DNA of 64,000 nt from contig JAAVTG010000559.1 of assembly GCA_011947345.1 (NCBI GenBank), positions 62,001 to 126,000 of the forward strand, given 5' to 3'. The stretch is from Phytophthora quininea (taxonomy: Eukaryota > Oomycota > Peronosporomycetes > Peronosporales > Peronosporaceae). Positions within the stretch are counted from its first letter, which is position 1, and each line of letters begins with the position of its first letter. The notes below the pieces were generated by a model. It was not told the origin of the DNA. It made no database searches and saw nothing but the letters and a program-made list of their open reading frames with translations. Positions 48,474 through 57,524 of this stretch are shown piece by piece. The translations under genes were made by a program, and so were the position numbers.

Positions 48474-49956
48474 CTACAACAGAGCCGCAATAACGGCTTC
48501 CATCTCGCCGTTGTGCTGCGTAAGCAAAGCTGCGTTGCGTGGCTTGTCTGTGAATCCCATATCCGCAAAAATATTCAGCTGAGCTGCCCATCGGAGTTCC
48601 TCTTCGCTCTCCTTTGGCTCTGGCGCGACCACAGCAGCAGGCGCGGGGACATTCACCGACTCGCCAGCCTTTGAGACGATCGGCTCTGGCGCATCGACGC
48701 GGATTTCCTTGGTCGCATTGGCCGCCTCTTCGGCCTCCATCACATTGATGTCCACCCAGAGACGTTGGCCAAAGCGGTTGCCGTCTGCAGTGCTCAAACG
48801 CCAGTACCCCGTGTACCGACCGGGCTTCGAAGGCGCCACCATGCGCAGCGACACGTCAATGGACTTGCCTGGTAGCACAGACGGGATCAAGACACTCTCA
48901 GGCGCCTGCATTTTGTCTCCACCTACGCACGACAACATGGCGCCAATCGGCCACTTGTTGGGGCCGCCGTTGCGCAGCTTCCACACCTTGTCAAACGGTT
49001 CGCCAGGCACTAAAACCGTACCGTCAGGGCAGGTGACATCACCCTCAAAGACTGCCACTACGGGTCCCAAATCCTGCTTGGTCTCTTCAATGTTGATCGC
49101 TTCAAAGTAGTCGCTAGCAGACATCAGTTGTGCGTTGTGGCTGTTCTGCACTTGCTGCAGTACACGCTCCACTTGGACACGCGCCTGTGGGCATTTGGCC
49201 AACAAGATCTTGGCGATCTCTTCGAGGTCGCCAGTGCCAGCCACTGCCAGCAGACACGTCATGAAGTTTCCTCCCTTGTGGAACTCCTCCGTCACCGTCT
49301 GGAACAACGTCGCGTACTAAAGAGAAACAATTAGTCATCCAATCAATCACCAGTAACTCCTCCCTTCCCTACCTTTGCATTGGCCATGATCTCCATCAGC
49401 GCCTCCTGGCAGCCAGGCTCATGCAGGATCGAGATCAGATCCTTCTTCAGCACTAGGTGGTCTCCTACAGCCTCCCATTTCTCCACCACTTTGCCCAAGT
49501 CGACAAACAAGTCCGACATCTTTTTCTTCTGCTGGTTGGCCAACATTTCCTCTGCGTCTGTTGGTAGGACGCCCACACCGGCACTGGCTTCGAGAGCAGC
49601 ACTGGCCGACAGTTGCGGCCTGGCAACCACTATGATCTTACACACAGAATGGTTCGCGTCTTTGCCGGCCGCCACCGCCAGCTCCCGCATGAGGCGGAAG
49701 GCCTCGGCCAGCTCGGCGTCGTTGGTGATGCGCACCTGTTCGTTGTCATCGTCCATGTAGTAGAGAAGCAGGTCGCTGGGGGCTGCGACAGCTCCGGGAA
49801 CACCAGCAGCACGTAATCGCGTAGGTCGCGGAAGCTCAGCTCGCTCTGGCTGGAGAAGGCGCGGCCGTCCAGCTCCGCCAGCGTCTGGTGCACGGCGGCC
49901 ACCTGCACGCGGCGCATGTCTTGCTTCTCCTGCCACAGGATCTTCAGCGTCGTCAT
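48474..49956 (-). CDS. NBR1-type autophagy receptor without ZZ finger (PB1, FW domain, UBA)
   Basis: Two exons, 49956-49373 and 49316-48474. The N-terminus (MTTLKILW to about 49660) is a PB1-like domain with the acidic DDDNEQVRITNDAEL motif. A helical middle follows. A four-tryptophan FW (NBR1 Ig-like) domain lies at about 49050-48740, with VWKLRNGGPNKWP and YTGYWRLSTADG. A UBA domain lies at 48560-48474. NBR1/Joka2 proteins link ubiquitinated cargo to ATG8 on autophagosomes. A one-base loss in a C run near 49785 breaks the PB1 region. No ZZ finger is present, unlike the paralogue at 51.6 kb. ATG8-binding motifs cannot be assigned with certainty. Confidence 0.8.
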
Positions 49957-50088
49957 GGTTGGAGCGAAGTTACTAGAAGTAGGGAGGTAGAGTAGTGTCC
50001 GCTCGAATTCTTCTTTGAGCTGTTTTTCTCAGAACGTCCTCGAGATTTTAGGACTCGTAAACTACGAGATAAAATACGGGAAGTTGAA

Positions 50089-50406
50089 GTGAAGTTTGCT
50101 GATTTGGTGCATCAGAACGAGAGTCGCCAACGCCTTCTGGAACACATTGTAGGCAGTTGCCAGTGCTGGAGGAATTGCTGCCGAGTATTCGTGCCAAGAC
50201 TCTGGTTATGTGGGGAAAATGGACAAAGTGCTGGATGTGTCGTCGTTGGAAGTCCTTCAGAGCAAAATCTCGACGGAGGCGCAGCCGCAGGTACTGCTTT
50301 TGACGACTGCGGGCATATTGTGCAGCACGAAAAGCACGCCGAGTGCACTGCTGCCATCAACAAGTTCCTGGCGGGCGACAAAGTGTCGTTGACGAATATT
50401 GTGTAG
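50089..50406 (+). pseudogene. 3' fragment of an alpha/beta hydrolase gene
   Basis: Four consecutive segments in changing frames read as the C-terminal third of an alpha/beta-hydrolase: RQRLLEHIVG, LPVLEELLPSIRAKTLVMWG, MDKVLDVSSLEVLQ, and CGHIVQHEKHAECTAAINKF to a stop at 50406. The D of MDKVLD and the H of GHIVQHE fit the acid and histidine of the catalytic triad. The nucleophile half is absent upstream, where the NBR1-like promoter lies. It is therefore a truncated copy as well as being frame-broken three times, each by one base. Confidence 0.6.
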
Positions 50407-50813
50407 CGAAGAATAGCATAAAGAAATATTAGTCGACTGAAGGGAACAACAACAACATTGTTGCATTGTGAAGAAGACAGCTTCTTCAGCACTGCAAGCA
50501 AAATGGACTGATCAAACGAACTGCTGATCCTCAATCTCTGCTGTAGACTCTGCCGGTTTCTCTTGAGCCTCGCGACGTTCGTACAAGCCAGGTTGCCACA
50601 GTCTTCAAACAGGCGGATACTCGGATTATCGCCTCGTCCGTCTCGACCGCTTTGCAGACGCGAGTCCGTAATCGTGGTGGTAATTGCTTCGATGCACATC
50701 GACAACTTAGGTCGCGTCATGAACAGCAAGCACCGGCATCGCAGTTAAGTCCCATTATCCATTTCGCGGAGAGCAGCACGCCCCACAACAACTCCAATCC
50801 AAGTCGCTATACC

Positions 50814-51083
50814 ATGAAGTTCGCCACCTACCTCGCTCTGGCTGCCATTGCCATTCTTGGCGTGTTGGCGTCGTCGTCGTCGTCGTCTTCTGGCACCTCG
50901 GCGCCTCTCAGCGACGCTGACTGCAACCTCATCTGCGCCGACGTGTACCAACCTGTTGGCTTGGACCCGAACGGCCACCCGTACCCGAACGAGTGCTCCA
51001 TGCTGCGCGCCAAGTGCCGAGAGAGGAACGGAATTACCGCGTCCCCGCTGCTCCGTCCCGGCGCCGGCTGGACGCACCCGTGA
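50814..51083 (+). CDS. Small secreted Kazal-like protease inhibitor (single domain)
   Basis: 89 residues. The signal peptide MKFATYLALAAIAILGVLA is followed by a Ser run and one atypical Kazal domain, with cysteines in DCNLIC, NECSML and AKCRER (four cysteines, two disulfides). The spacing Y-x-N-E-C is that of oomycete EPI inhibitors, which lack Cys3 and Cys6. It likely blocks subtilisin-like serine proteases outside the cell. The C-terminal tail after the domain is short. The frame is intact. It lies between the two NBR1-type genes. Confidence 0.75.
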   Translation: MKFATYLALAAIAILGVLASSSSSSSGTSAPLSDADCNLICADVYQPVGLDPNGHPYPNECSMLRAKCRERNGITASPLLRPGAGWTHP

Positions 51084-51548
51084 AGGAACTTACTCGCTTG
51101 ATCGACACGGCAACGCGTAGACGAGAATACGTTTCTGCAAGAGCAGAACAAATAAAACAAATACACTGAGCTGTCAGCAGCAGTCCTCGTCTTGCTTCCA
51201 GCCAGCTGGCCACTGCTGATCTGATGCATCAGAACGCGGCGCACCACCACGCTTTGCCTCACCAGCATTCCGTTGCCAGAGTCGCAATCGCGCCGACATC
51301 TTCTAGAACGCACTGCAGGCATTTCCTCGCCATCGCCAACAGCATCAGCATCAGCAATTGGGGGCTTATGTTTTGCACGTTTTATCATCATTCCTGTCCA
51401 ACGTTGGAAGTCCCCCTGCGTTTAGCGACCGGATCTGCAGCTCCCAACCCATCTCGAATACAAACACACAGCCACGACGTAAACACACAATCCGCACTGT
51501 CCTTCAACCCAAGTCGAAGATGCCCAAACGCCGCTTCAAAACGACATC

Positions 51549-51566
51549 GCTCAGTTCTCAACTTTC
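51549..51566 (+). promoter_or_regulatory. Oomycete initiator-like core promoter
   Basis: The sequence gctcagttctcaactttc lies 52-69 bp before the ATG of the NBR1-like gene at 51618. It closely fits the oomycete initiator with its 3' flanking element. Motif match only. Confidence 0.45.
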
Positions 51567-51617
51567 TTCGCTTGGCGCAAGTCGACGTTGAAGAGACCGA
51601 CGAACAATCCGCCCAAG

Positions 51618-54247
51618 ATGGCTCGAGTGATCGAGCTCACGACCGCCGCAGAGAGCGAGACGCCGCCGACGCTGCTGCCTCTGCTGCAGGACGACGCCGA
51701 CCAGACTTTGCTCTCTCTGAGCGAGCTGCGCGCCGCCGCCCGCGCGCTGCTGCCCGAGGACGCCACGGACAACAAGAACCCCCGACGCTGCGCTACCGAG
51801 ACTCGGACGGGGACGAAGTGGCCATCACGAGCGACGCCGACCTGCGGGAGCTGCTGCAGTACATGCAGGACGAGCAGCTGCAGCGCGTGCAGGTGCTGGC
51901 CACGACGGCGCAGCCAGCAGTCAAGCGCGCTGCGGCATCGGTGCAGACGCAGCTGCGCGGCCTGGTGACGGCCATGACGAAGCTGTCGGCCAAGCCCAAG
52001 ACGAAGCCGTCGGTAGCCAACGCGCTGAACCTGCTGGTGGCGACGCTCGAGGCGCTGGACGTGGCCGAGGACGCCGCGGAGCTGCTGCAGGTCAGGACGG
52101 AGCTGTTGGTGGCGCTGCAGGACGAGCAGTTCCGACAGGCCGTGGAGCAGCTGAGCGCCACGGAAGAGTTCAAGGACCTGGCCGACGCTTTGGTGACGGC
52201 CATCTACGAGGAGGACGCGCAGGCCATCGAGGAGACGGCCACGGCCAAGCTGGAGCAGCTGCTGCAGTTCGCGCAGCGAGTGCTGGACAAGTGTCCGGCG
52301 CTCAAGCCGGTGCTGGTGAGTGTGGCCAGGGGCCTCATGGGAGGCCTCGTGCGCTACAACGACCAGGAACTGGCGGATGACGGATCGTCCAGCTCGAGCT
52401 CCAGCAGCTCCAGCAGCTCCAGCAGTGGAGAAGAAGACGCTGCGACCTGCGAGCTGGAGGAGGTGCCGGTGCACTTGGGCGTCATCTGCGACGGCTGCGA
52501 GAAGGCGCCGCTGGTGGGCGTGCGCTACAAGTCGCTGGAGGTGCCCGACTTCGACCTGTGCGAAGAGTGCGAGGCCAGCGGCAAGTGGACGAGCCACGAG
52601 CCGTTCATCAAGATCGCGGACCCGACGCGCGCGCCCAAACAGAAGCGCAGGACGGAGCTGATCCACCCGTTCGTGACGTGCGACGGGTGCGAGATGAGCC
52701 CCATCGTGGGCGTCCGCTTCAAGTCGAAGACGGCCGCGGACTTTGATCTGTGCGAGGCCTGTGAGGCCAGCGGCCAGTGGAGCGAGAGTCACGGCCCGTT
52801 CACCAAGATCCAGGAGCCGGGCATGATGCACGCGCTCAAGTTCACGTGCCGTCGCGGCGGCAAGTTCGGCCACCACGGCAAGTTCGGTCGCCGTCACGAC
52901 CACCACGGACATCACGGCCACCACGGCAAATTCGGGCGTCACGGCCATCACCATGGCCCGCCGGGGGCGGACTTCGGCTTCTTCGGCCCACCGCCGCACT
53001 ACTTCGGACCCCGGGCTTCCCGTATGGCCCACCTCCACCCCACCACGACGAGCACGATCGCCGAGGCCGTGGAGGCCCTGAAGGATTCCCAGGCCACGGC
53101 CCCCGCTGCAACACGAAGGGCCTCCAGGTTTCCCTGGCCATGGCCCGCCGCCACACCATGAGAGCCCTCCAAGTTTCGCCAGCCGCGGTCCTCCACCGCA
53201 CCGTGAAGGCCCTCCAGATTTCGTTTGGCGCGACCATCCTGCGTTTGAACGCCGAGGACGCCGTTGCGGGCCGCCTGGGTTCGTCCCTCCGGGCTGTTTC
53301 GGCCGCTTCGGGCCGCCCATGTTTGCCTACCCGGGACCCCCTCGGCCTCCGTCCCCGCCGGGGTTTGAACACGGACGCCCGCACTTCATGCCAGAGTTCC
53401 ATCCGAGATGCCATGGCTTCCGCGGACGCCACGGTCACGGCCACCACGTGCGCTTCTCGGATGACGACGAAGACAAAGACCGCAGACGCCACGGCCACCA
53501 CGGCCGTCACGGCCGTCGCGGTCGATGGGGACGGGATGCTTCCGACCTCGAGGTGCGCTTCCTCGAGGACGTCACGATCGAAGACGGCGCCGTTGTGGAG
53601 GCCGGCAAGCCGCTGCGCAAGATGTGGAAGCTCGTCAATGACGGCGAGCGCTCGTGGCCGGACGGATGCTACATGATCTCCCAGCGCGGCAATCCCTGTT
53701 CGCGGGCGACGACGACGACGAGTCGAGTCGCATTGACCTGCCAGCACTGGCCCCCGGTGAAGAATACATCGCTGGGGTTGATCTAGTTGCGCCGAGTGTT
53801 GCCGGTCGCTACACGTGCTACTGGCGTGTGTGCGACCCAGCGGATGTGAGCTTCGGCCACCGGTTCTGGATCGACATTGTTGTGCCGGCCTCGTCCGCTT
53901 CAGACGCAGCCTCGTCCACTGATACGGTCGACAGTACGCAGGACACCGAGAGGAAGGACACCCCAGAGACTGGTCTTCGTGCTGAGGCTGCGTCCGACGA
54001 CGACATTGAGATCATTGAAGTAACGGAAGCGCACGAAGCTGAGGCTGCTAATGGTGAAGAAGAGAGCGCCGAGGACCAAGACAAGGGCGTCGAGGCGACT
54101 GACGAAGCCGACAAGAAGTTTTACTTCGAGGAATCTCGGATGATTCTGGAATCGATGGGTTTCGTGGACGCTGAGAAGAACCTCCGCGCGCTGGAGGTGG
54201 CCGATGGCAACATTGGCGCCGCCGTGAACGCGCTGCTGTCGGAGTAA
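51618..54247 (+). CDS. NBR1/Joka2-type autophagy cargo receptor (PB1, two ZZ fingers, FW domain, UBA)
   Basis: About 877 residues. A PB1 domain (51618-51890, LRYRDSDGDEVAITSDADL) is followed by a long helical region and a Ser run (about 52380-52425). Two tandem ZZ fingers lie at about 52480-52620 and 52675-52810 (ICDGCEKAP..LCEECEA; TCDGCEMSP..LCEACEA). A His/Gly/Pro-rich stretch (52850-53500) precedes the FW domain with MWKLVNDGERSWPDG and YTCYWRVCDPADV (about 53560-53885). An acidic linker and a UBA domain at 54130-54247 (SMGFVDAEKNLRAL) end the protein. Such receptors bind ubiquitinated cargo and ATG8. One-base losses occur near 51775, 53010, 53100 and 53695. It has more ZZ fingers than its neighbour at 48.5 kb, which has none. 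Confidence 0.87.
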
Positions 54248-54488
54248 GACGCGCCACCAAATGTGACCAAGTAAGCCGTGGTCGTAAGCTAGCTAGTCAA
54301 CAGCGCGCAGTAGCAACGAGCAGGTCACGAAGAAAAACAAATCAAGCGAAACTCCAAAAAACACTTTTCGAAACGACACCAGCATGAACAACAGCACAAG
54401 CGTGTCTTCACACCTGCATGTTAGGAAAAGCCATAAAACCAATAAAAAAGCTCGACGTGAGCACCAAACTGTGTCTTGTTCAACGCAT

Positions 54489-55115
54489 CTACACGTCGAT
54501 AGTACCAAAATCTTCATCGCCACGGAGAATGGGCTTCGTGGTGGCGCCACCTTCTCCCTCCCGACACTTAGCAGCTCTCATGACACACTCGTTCGAGTAG
54601 CTTTTCCCGTTCTCATCCGTCACCGGCCTCATCACCATGGGGCATGCGAAATCGCACTTGCCTGGTTTGAAGACGGGGAAATCCGTCGACTCACTGCCAG
54701 AGTCGCTGCTACCGGTGCTGCTGCTAGCTTCAGATGCAGCGGAGGAGGCCGACGAAGACGAGTTGGTGTTTCCCTTCTCCTTCTCTTCGCATTTCGCCAG
54801 TCTCATGTAGCACTCGTTCGAGTACTCGTTGCCGTCGTCGTCCGTCACGGGGTCGTACTGGTCGAGGCACAGGAAGTCACAGTTTTCCGTGCCAGAAGAA
54901 GCTGTGCACTCGCCATCAGAAGCCTTGGTGATGCCTTCCGAGCTTTTGCACGAGGCGAGGCTCAGGTAGCACTTGTTGGAGTATGTCTTGCCATCGGAGC
55001 CGCAGACTGGGTTTTCGACGTCGGGGCATGCAAAGTCGCACTCGTCCTTGGTGGCGGCAGCGCTGGCAGATGCCATCGCGATAGCGGCGAGTGCGAGGCA
55101 GGCAAAGAGCTTCAT
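54489..55115 (-). CDS. Secreted Kazal protease inhibitor with three domains
   Basis: 208 residues in one intact frame. The start is ATG 55115 with signal peptide MKLFACLALAAIAMASASA. Domain 1 is a typical six-cysteine Kazal domain (CDFAC, NPVCGSDGKTYSNKC). Domains 2 and 3 are the four-cysteine oomycete type (CDFLCLDQYDPV; CDFACPMVMRPV). A Ser-rich linker separates domains 2 and 3. The protein ends in GTIDV. This is the same architecture as the EPI family, whose known members inhibit plant apoplastic subtilases. It diverges from the copy at 55.6 kb. Confidence 0.9.
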   Translation of the reverse strand: MKLFACLALAAIAMASASAAATKDECDFACPDVENPVCGSDGKTYSNKCYLSLASCKSSEGITKASDGECTASSGTENCDFLCLDQYDPVTDDDGNEYSNECYMRLAKCEEKEKGNTNSSSSASSAASEASSSTGSSDSGSESTDFPVFKPGKCDFACPMVMRPVTDENGKSYSNECVMRAAKCREGEGGATTKPILRGDEDFGTIDV

Positions 55116-55159
55116 GTTCACTGAAGTGTGAGGGGAGGGTCCGAGGTCTTAGCAGCAAA

Positions 55160-55514
55160 ATGGAGGATGAAGCTTACGATATTCTATACACTGTGCTTGG
55201 TCGAGTCTCAAGGACACACGCGCGAACGACTGCATTCGATCTTGAGGATGTGTCGATGGATAGCCGTGAATTAAGGTTAATCCTTGATGAAGTTTCTGCA
55301 AAGTCAGATGTGAACAACTTTTGCTGTACGACAACATTTTCTTGCAACTGAATGCAGCATTGACCGCCGACGTTTGTTGTTGCCACCTTGGAACTCCATG
55401 ACGGGCGTTCCTTCGTACTACAGTTAAAATTGATAAGAAATCTCACCGCTTTGACGTTTACGCTGTGCGCCACACAGCAAACACGCATATCCCGAGGATA
55501 CAGAGTCGAGATGA
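55160..55514 (+). CDS. Possible small gene of unknown function
   Basis: An ATG at 55160 opens MEDEAYDILYTVLGRV to a stop at 55351. A second frame continues with a plausible sequence (YDNIFLQLNAALTADV) to about 55514. It may be a small protein with a one-base loss near 55315, or just the shared 5' flank of two divergent Kazal genes. No family is recognised. Confidence 0.2.
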
Positions 55515-55699
55515 GATGTAATGTGAAGTACAAACCGCCCACGACGAAGACTTTCATCTCTTATTTTGTAGCAAGCGTCACGAAATCAAACTTTGCGTCA
55601 ACGAAAACATGAAGCTATTTGCCTGCCTCGCATTAGTGCCTGTCGTCGTCGCATCCGCAAGCGCTGCCGCCACCAAGGACGAGTGCGACTTTGCATGCC

Positions 55700-55707
55700 C
55701 CGACGTG
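55700..55707. repeat. Left target-site duplication of hAT element
   Basis: ccgacgtg directly before the element, repeated exactly at 56542-56549. Eight bases is the hAT length. Confidence 0.85.
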
Positions 55708-56541
55708 ACAGGGGTCCGCAAAAATGGATTGGGATTGTGTGATTGCCGATATTGTCAATCACAACACCTAATTGTGGCAAGATCGGCAATCACAATCACG
55801 GATTTTCCCCTCGGTCCTATCAGGTTTTACTGCTGTTAGAGCCGCAGAGGAAAATTGCTGGCCTCCTGGACAAAATGACCGCGCTTGATGTCACCACTTG
55901 TAAACTCCAGCGCAACGACATGACTGTGGCGACATTTTGACATTGTGCTTGACGACTACTATGGCATGGAGAAGTATCTTGCCCCGGATGCGGATATTGT
56001 CGAGTCTGGAGCGTTTGAAAGCGGGCTGGCTAAAATTCAAGCTGGCGTAGAGACCTCCTTGTTGCGAAACGAGCGGAAGGCATTGCATCGTCTCACTACA
56101 ACCTCACCGGATCCGGATCAGTCACCAGCAGCTCCTGTTGAGACAGCTACAGCAAGGTCAAAACGGAAGCGCGCCGCTGATGCTCTGGATGAGAAGCTCG
56201 AGAAAAATCACGCCAACGCAGGGGACTGCAGTCGAAGTTTATCGACGCAGCCTGGATTCCTGCGACCTCCATAGTTGCTGAGCGCTTTTTCTCGACCATT
56301 AAAAGATTTGAGGAAGCACCTGAGCCACGAAAACCTCGAGATGATCATGTACTTGAAGCTGAACTGGGACTTAGTGACTCTTGCGGACGTGTCGAAGGCC
56401 ATTGAGCGAGCCAAACACATCAGCGATGCAGTACTTGTGTAATAGATTGCAATAACCAGCTAGGAGATTGAAGAGATTGCAATCATTGATTGTTCCAGAT
56501 CGAAGCAGTCAATCAAAAAAATCTATATTGACGGACCCCTG
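55708..56541 (+). mobile_element. hAT-family transposon, deleted (834 bp)
   Basis: The ends read acaggggtccg and, inverted, caggggtccg, and are flanked by the exact 8 bp duplication ccgacgtg. Inside, on the plus strand, lie remains of a hAT transposase C-terminus: WIPATSIVAERFFSTIKR (about 56250-56300) and LSHENLEMIMYLKLNWDLV (about 56320-56376), the dimerisation block. The catalytic part is missing and frames are broken, so it is non-autonomous. Near the left end a perfect 13 bp inverted repeat (55738-55750 with 55782-55794, tgtgattgccgat) can form a hairpin. Confidence 0.88.
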
Positions 56542-56549
56542 CCGACGTG
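56542..56549. repeat. Right target-site duplication of hAT element
   Basis: Exact copy of 55700-55707. Confidence 0.85.
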
Positions 56550-57270
56550 ATGAATCAGGTCTGCGGCTCCGATGGCAAGACATACTCCAACAAGTGCTAC
56601 CTGAGTCTCGCCTCGTGCAAGAGCGACGGCGATGTCACCAAGGCCTCCGACGGAGAATGCGCTAACTCGGTTCCGCAAACGTCGTCGGCTTCCGGTTCAA
56701 GCAGCGACTCAGGTAGCGACGACCCGAGCTTCGAGTCTAGCGACTGCAACTTCGCATGCCCCGCAGTGATGATGCCTGTGACGGATGAGAATGGCAAAAC
56801 GTACTCGAACCGGTGCGCCATGAATGCAGCCAAGTGCGAGGAGAAGAAGAAGAAGAGGGAGGGAAGTGACGCTACCAAGAAGCCAACGCTTCGCCAGGAG
56901 AGCGGAAGCTCGAAGTCTGCCGCCTCTTCTTCTGGTTGGACTGTCGAAGACGTCAGGAACTGCAACTACGGATGCACTGACGTGTACAACCCCGTCACTG
57001 GCGAGGACGGAAAGGAGTACACGAATGACTGCTACATGGGCCTGGCCAAATGCAAGAAGGACAAGAGCGAGAACAAGGGAGGATACACAATCGATGTGTA
57101 GACGACTGTAACAGAACGAAGCATTTCGTGTGTTTTCGAGTAGAAGCAACAGGGTCTGTTGATATTGTCGCGTTTACATGGCCAAGGCAATTTGGTGCTC
57201 GCATCGAGAATTATGGTTTGCATGCGGCTTACCTATGCGAACGTGCGCTTCAAATGTTGAGTAATGTGTA

Positions 57271-57275
57271 AAGGG
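57271..57275. repeat. Left target-site duplication of Ty3/gypsy element
   Basis: aaggg, repeated directly after the other LTR at 62419-62423. The unoccupied site, with a single aaggg, survives at 63743-63747. Confidence 0.9.
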
Positions 57276-57476
57276 TGTAGTGTCTTCCGACGCTTGCTTG
57301 AGAACTCGAAGGCTTGTTGAATTCTGTTCTCCTACATGCACTACCCGATAACTACTCTGTAGTGGTTTCGGTTGGTTTTGCTTTGCTACTTATGCATCGT
57401 GCAACGGACACAGCGTCCGTTGCAGTCGCAGCTTGTGAGAGGAGTTTTGCTGCTCCGATGGCTTGCTGCCACTACA
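57276..57476 (-). repeat. 3' LTR of Ty3/gypsy element
   Basis: 201 bp, starts tgtagtg and ends cactaca. Matches 62218-62418 except for one base. Confidence 0.95.
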
Positions 57477-57524
57477 TCGCCCGCCAAGCCAAACTCCGCT
57501 TGCTGCACTTGGTGTAGCCACATG

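Larger units (their letters stand above)
55609..57101 (+). pseudogene. Kazal inhibitor gene split by a hAT insertion
   Basis: 55609-55707 encodes the signal peptide and the first cysteines (TKDECDFACPDV). The coding sequence resumes after the element, at about 56550, with NQVCGSDGKTYSNKC and runs in one frame to the stop at 57101. Three Kazal domains were present, as in the copy at 62.9 kb, to which the 3' part is about 99% identical. The insertion lies in domain 1, between Cys2 and Cys3, and introduces stops. The remaining 3' open part lacks a signal peptide, so no functional secreted inhibitor is expected. Confidence 0.85.

Noticed and set aside
50112..50729. Minus-strand open frame over the hydrolase fragment
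   Set aside because: The plus strand gives four ordered hydrolase motifs; the antisense frame has no features.
51551..53320. 589-codon minus-strand open frame opposite the NBR1-like gene
   Set aside because: GC-rich antisense shadow; the composition mirrors the His/Gly/Pro-rich coding strand, and the plus strand carries unmistakable PB1 and ZZ motifs.
52842..53747. Minus-strand open frame opposite the His-rich linker
   Set aside because: Shadow of the low-complexity coding region.
54384..55124. Plus-strand open frame opposite the Kazal gene at 54.5 kb
   Set aside because: Antisense of an intact, conserved three-domain inhibitor.
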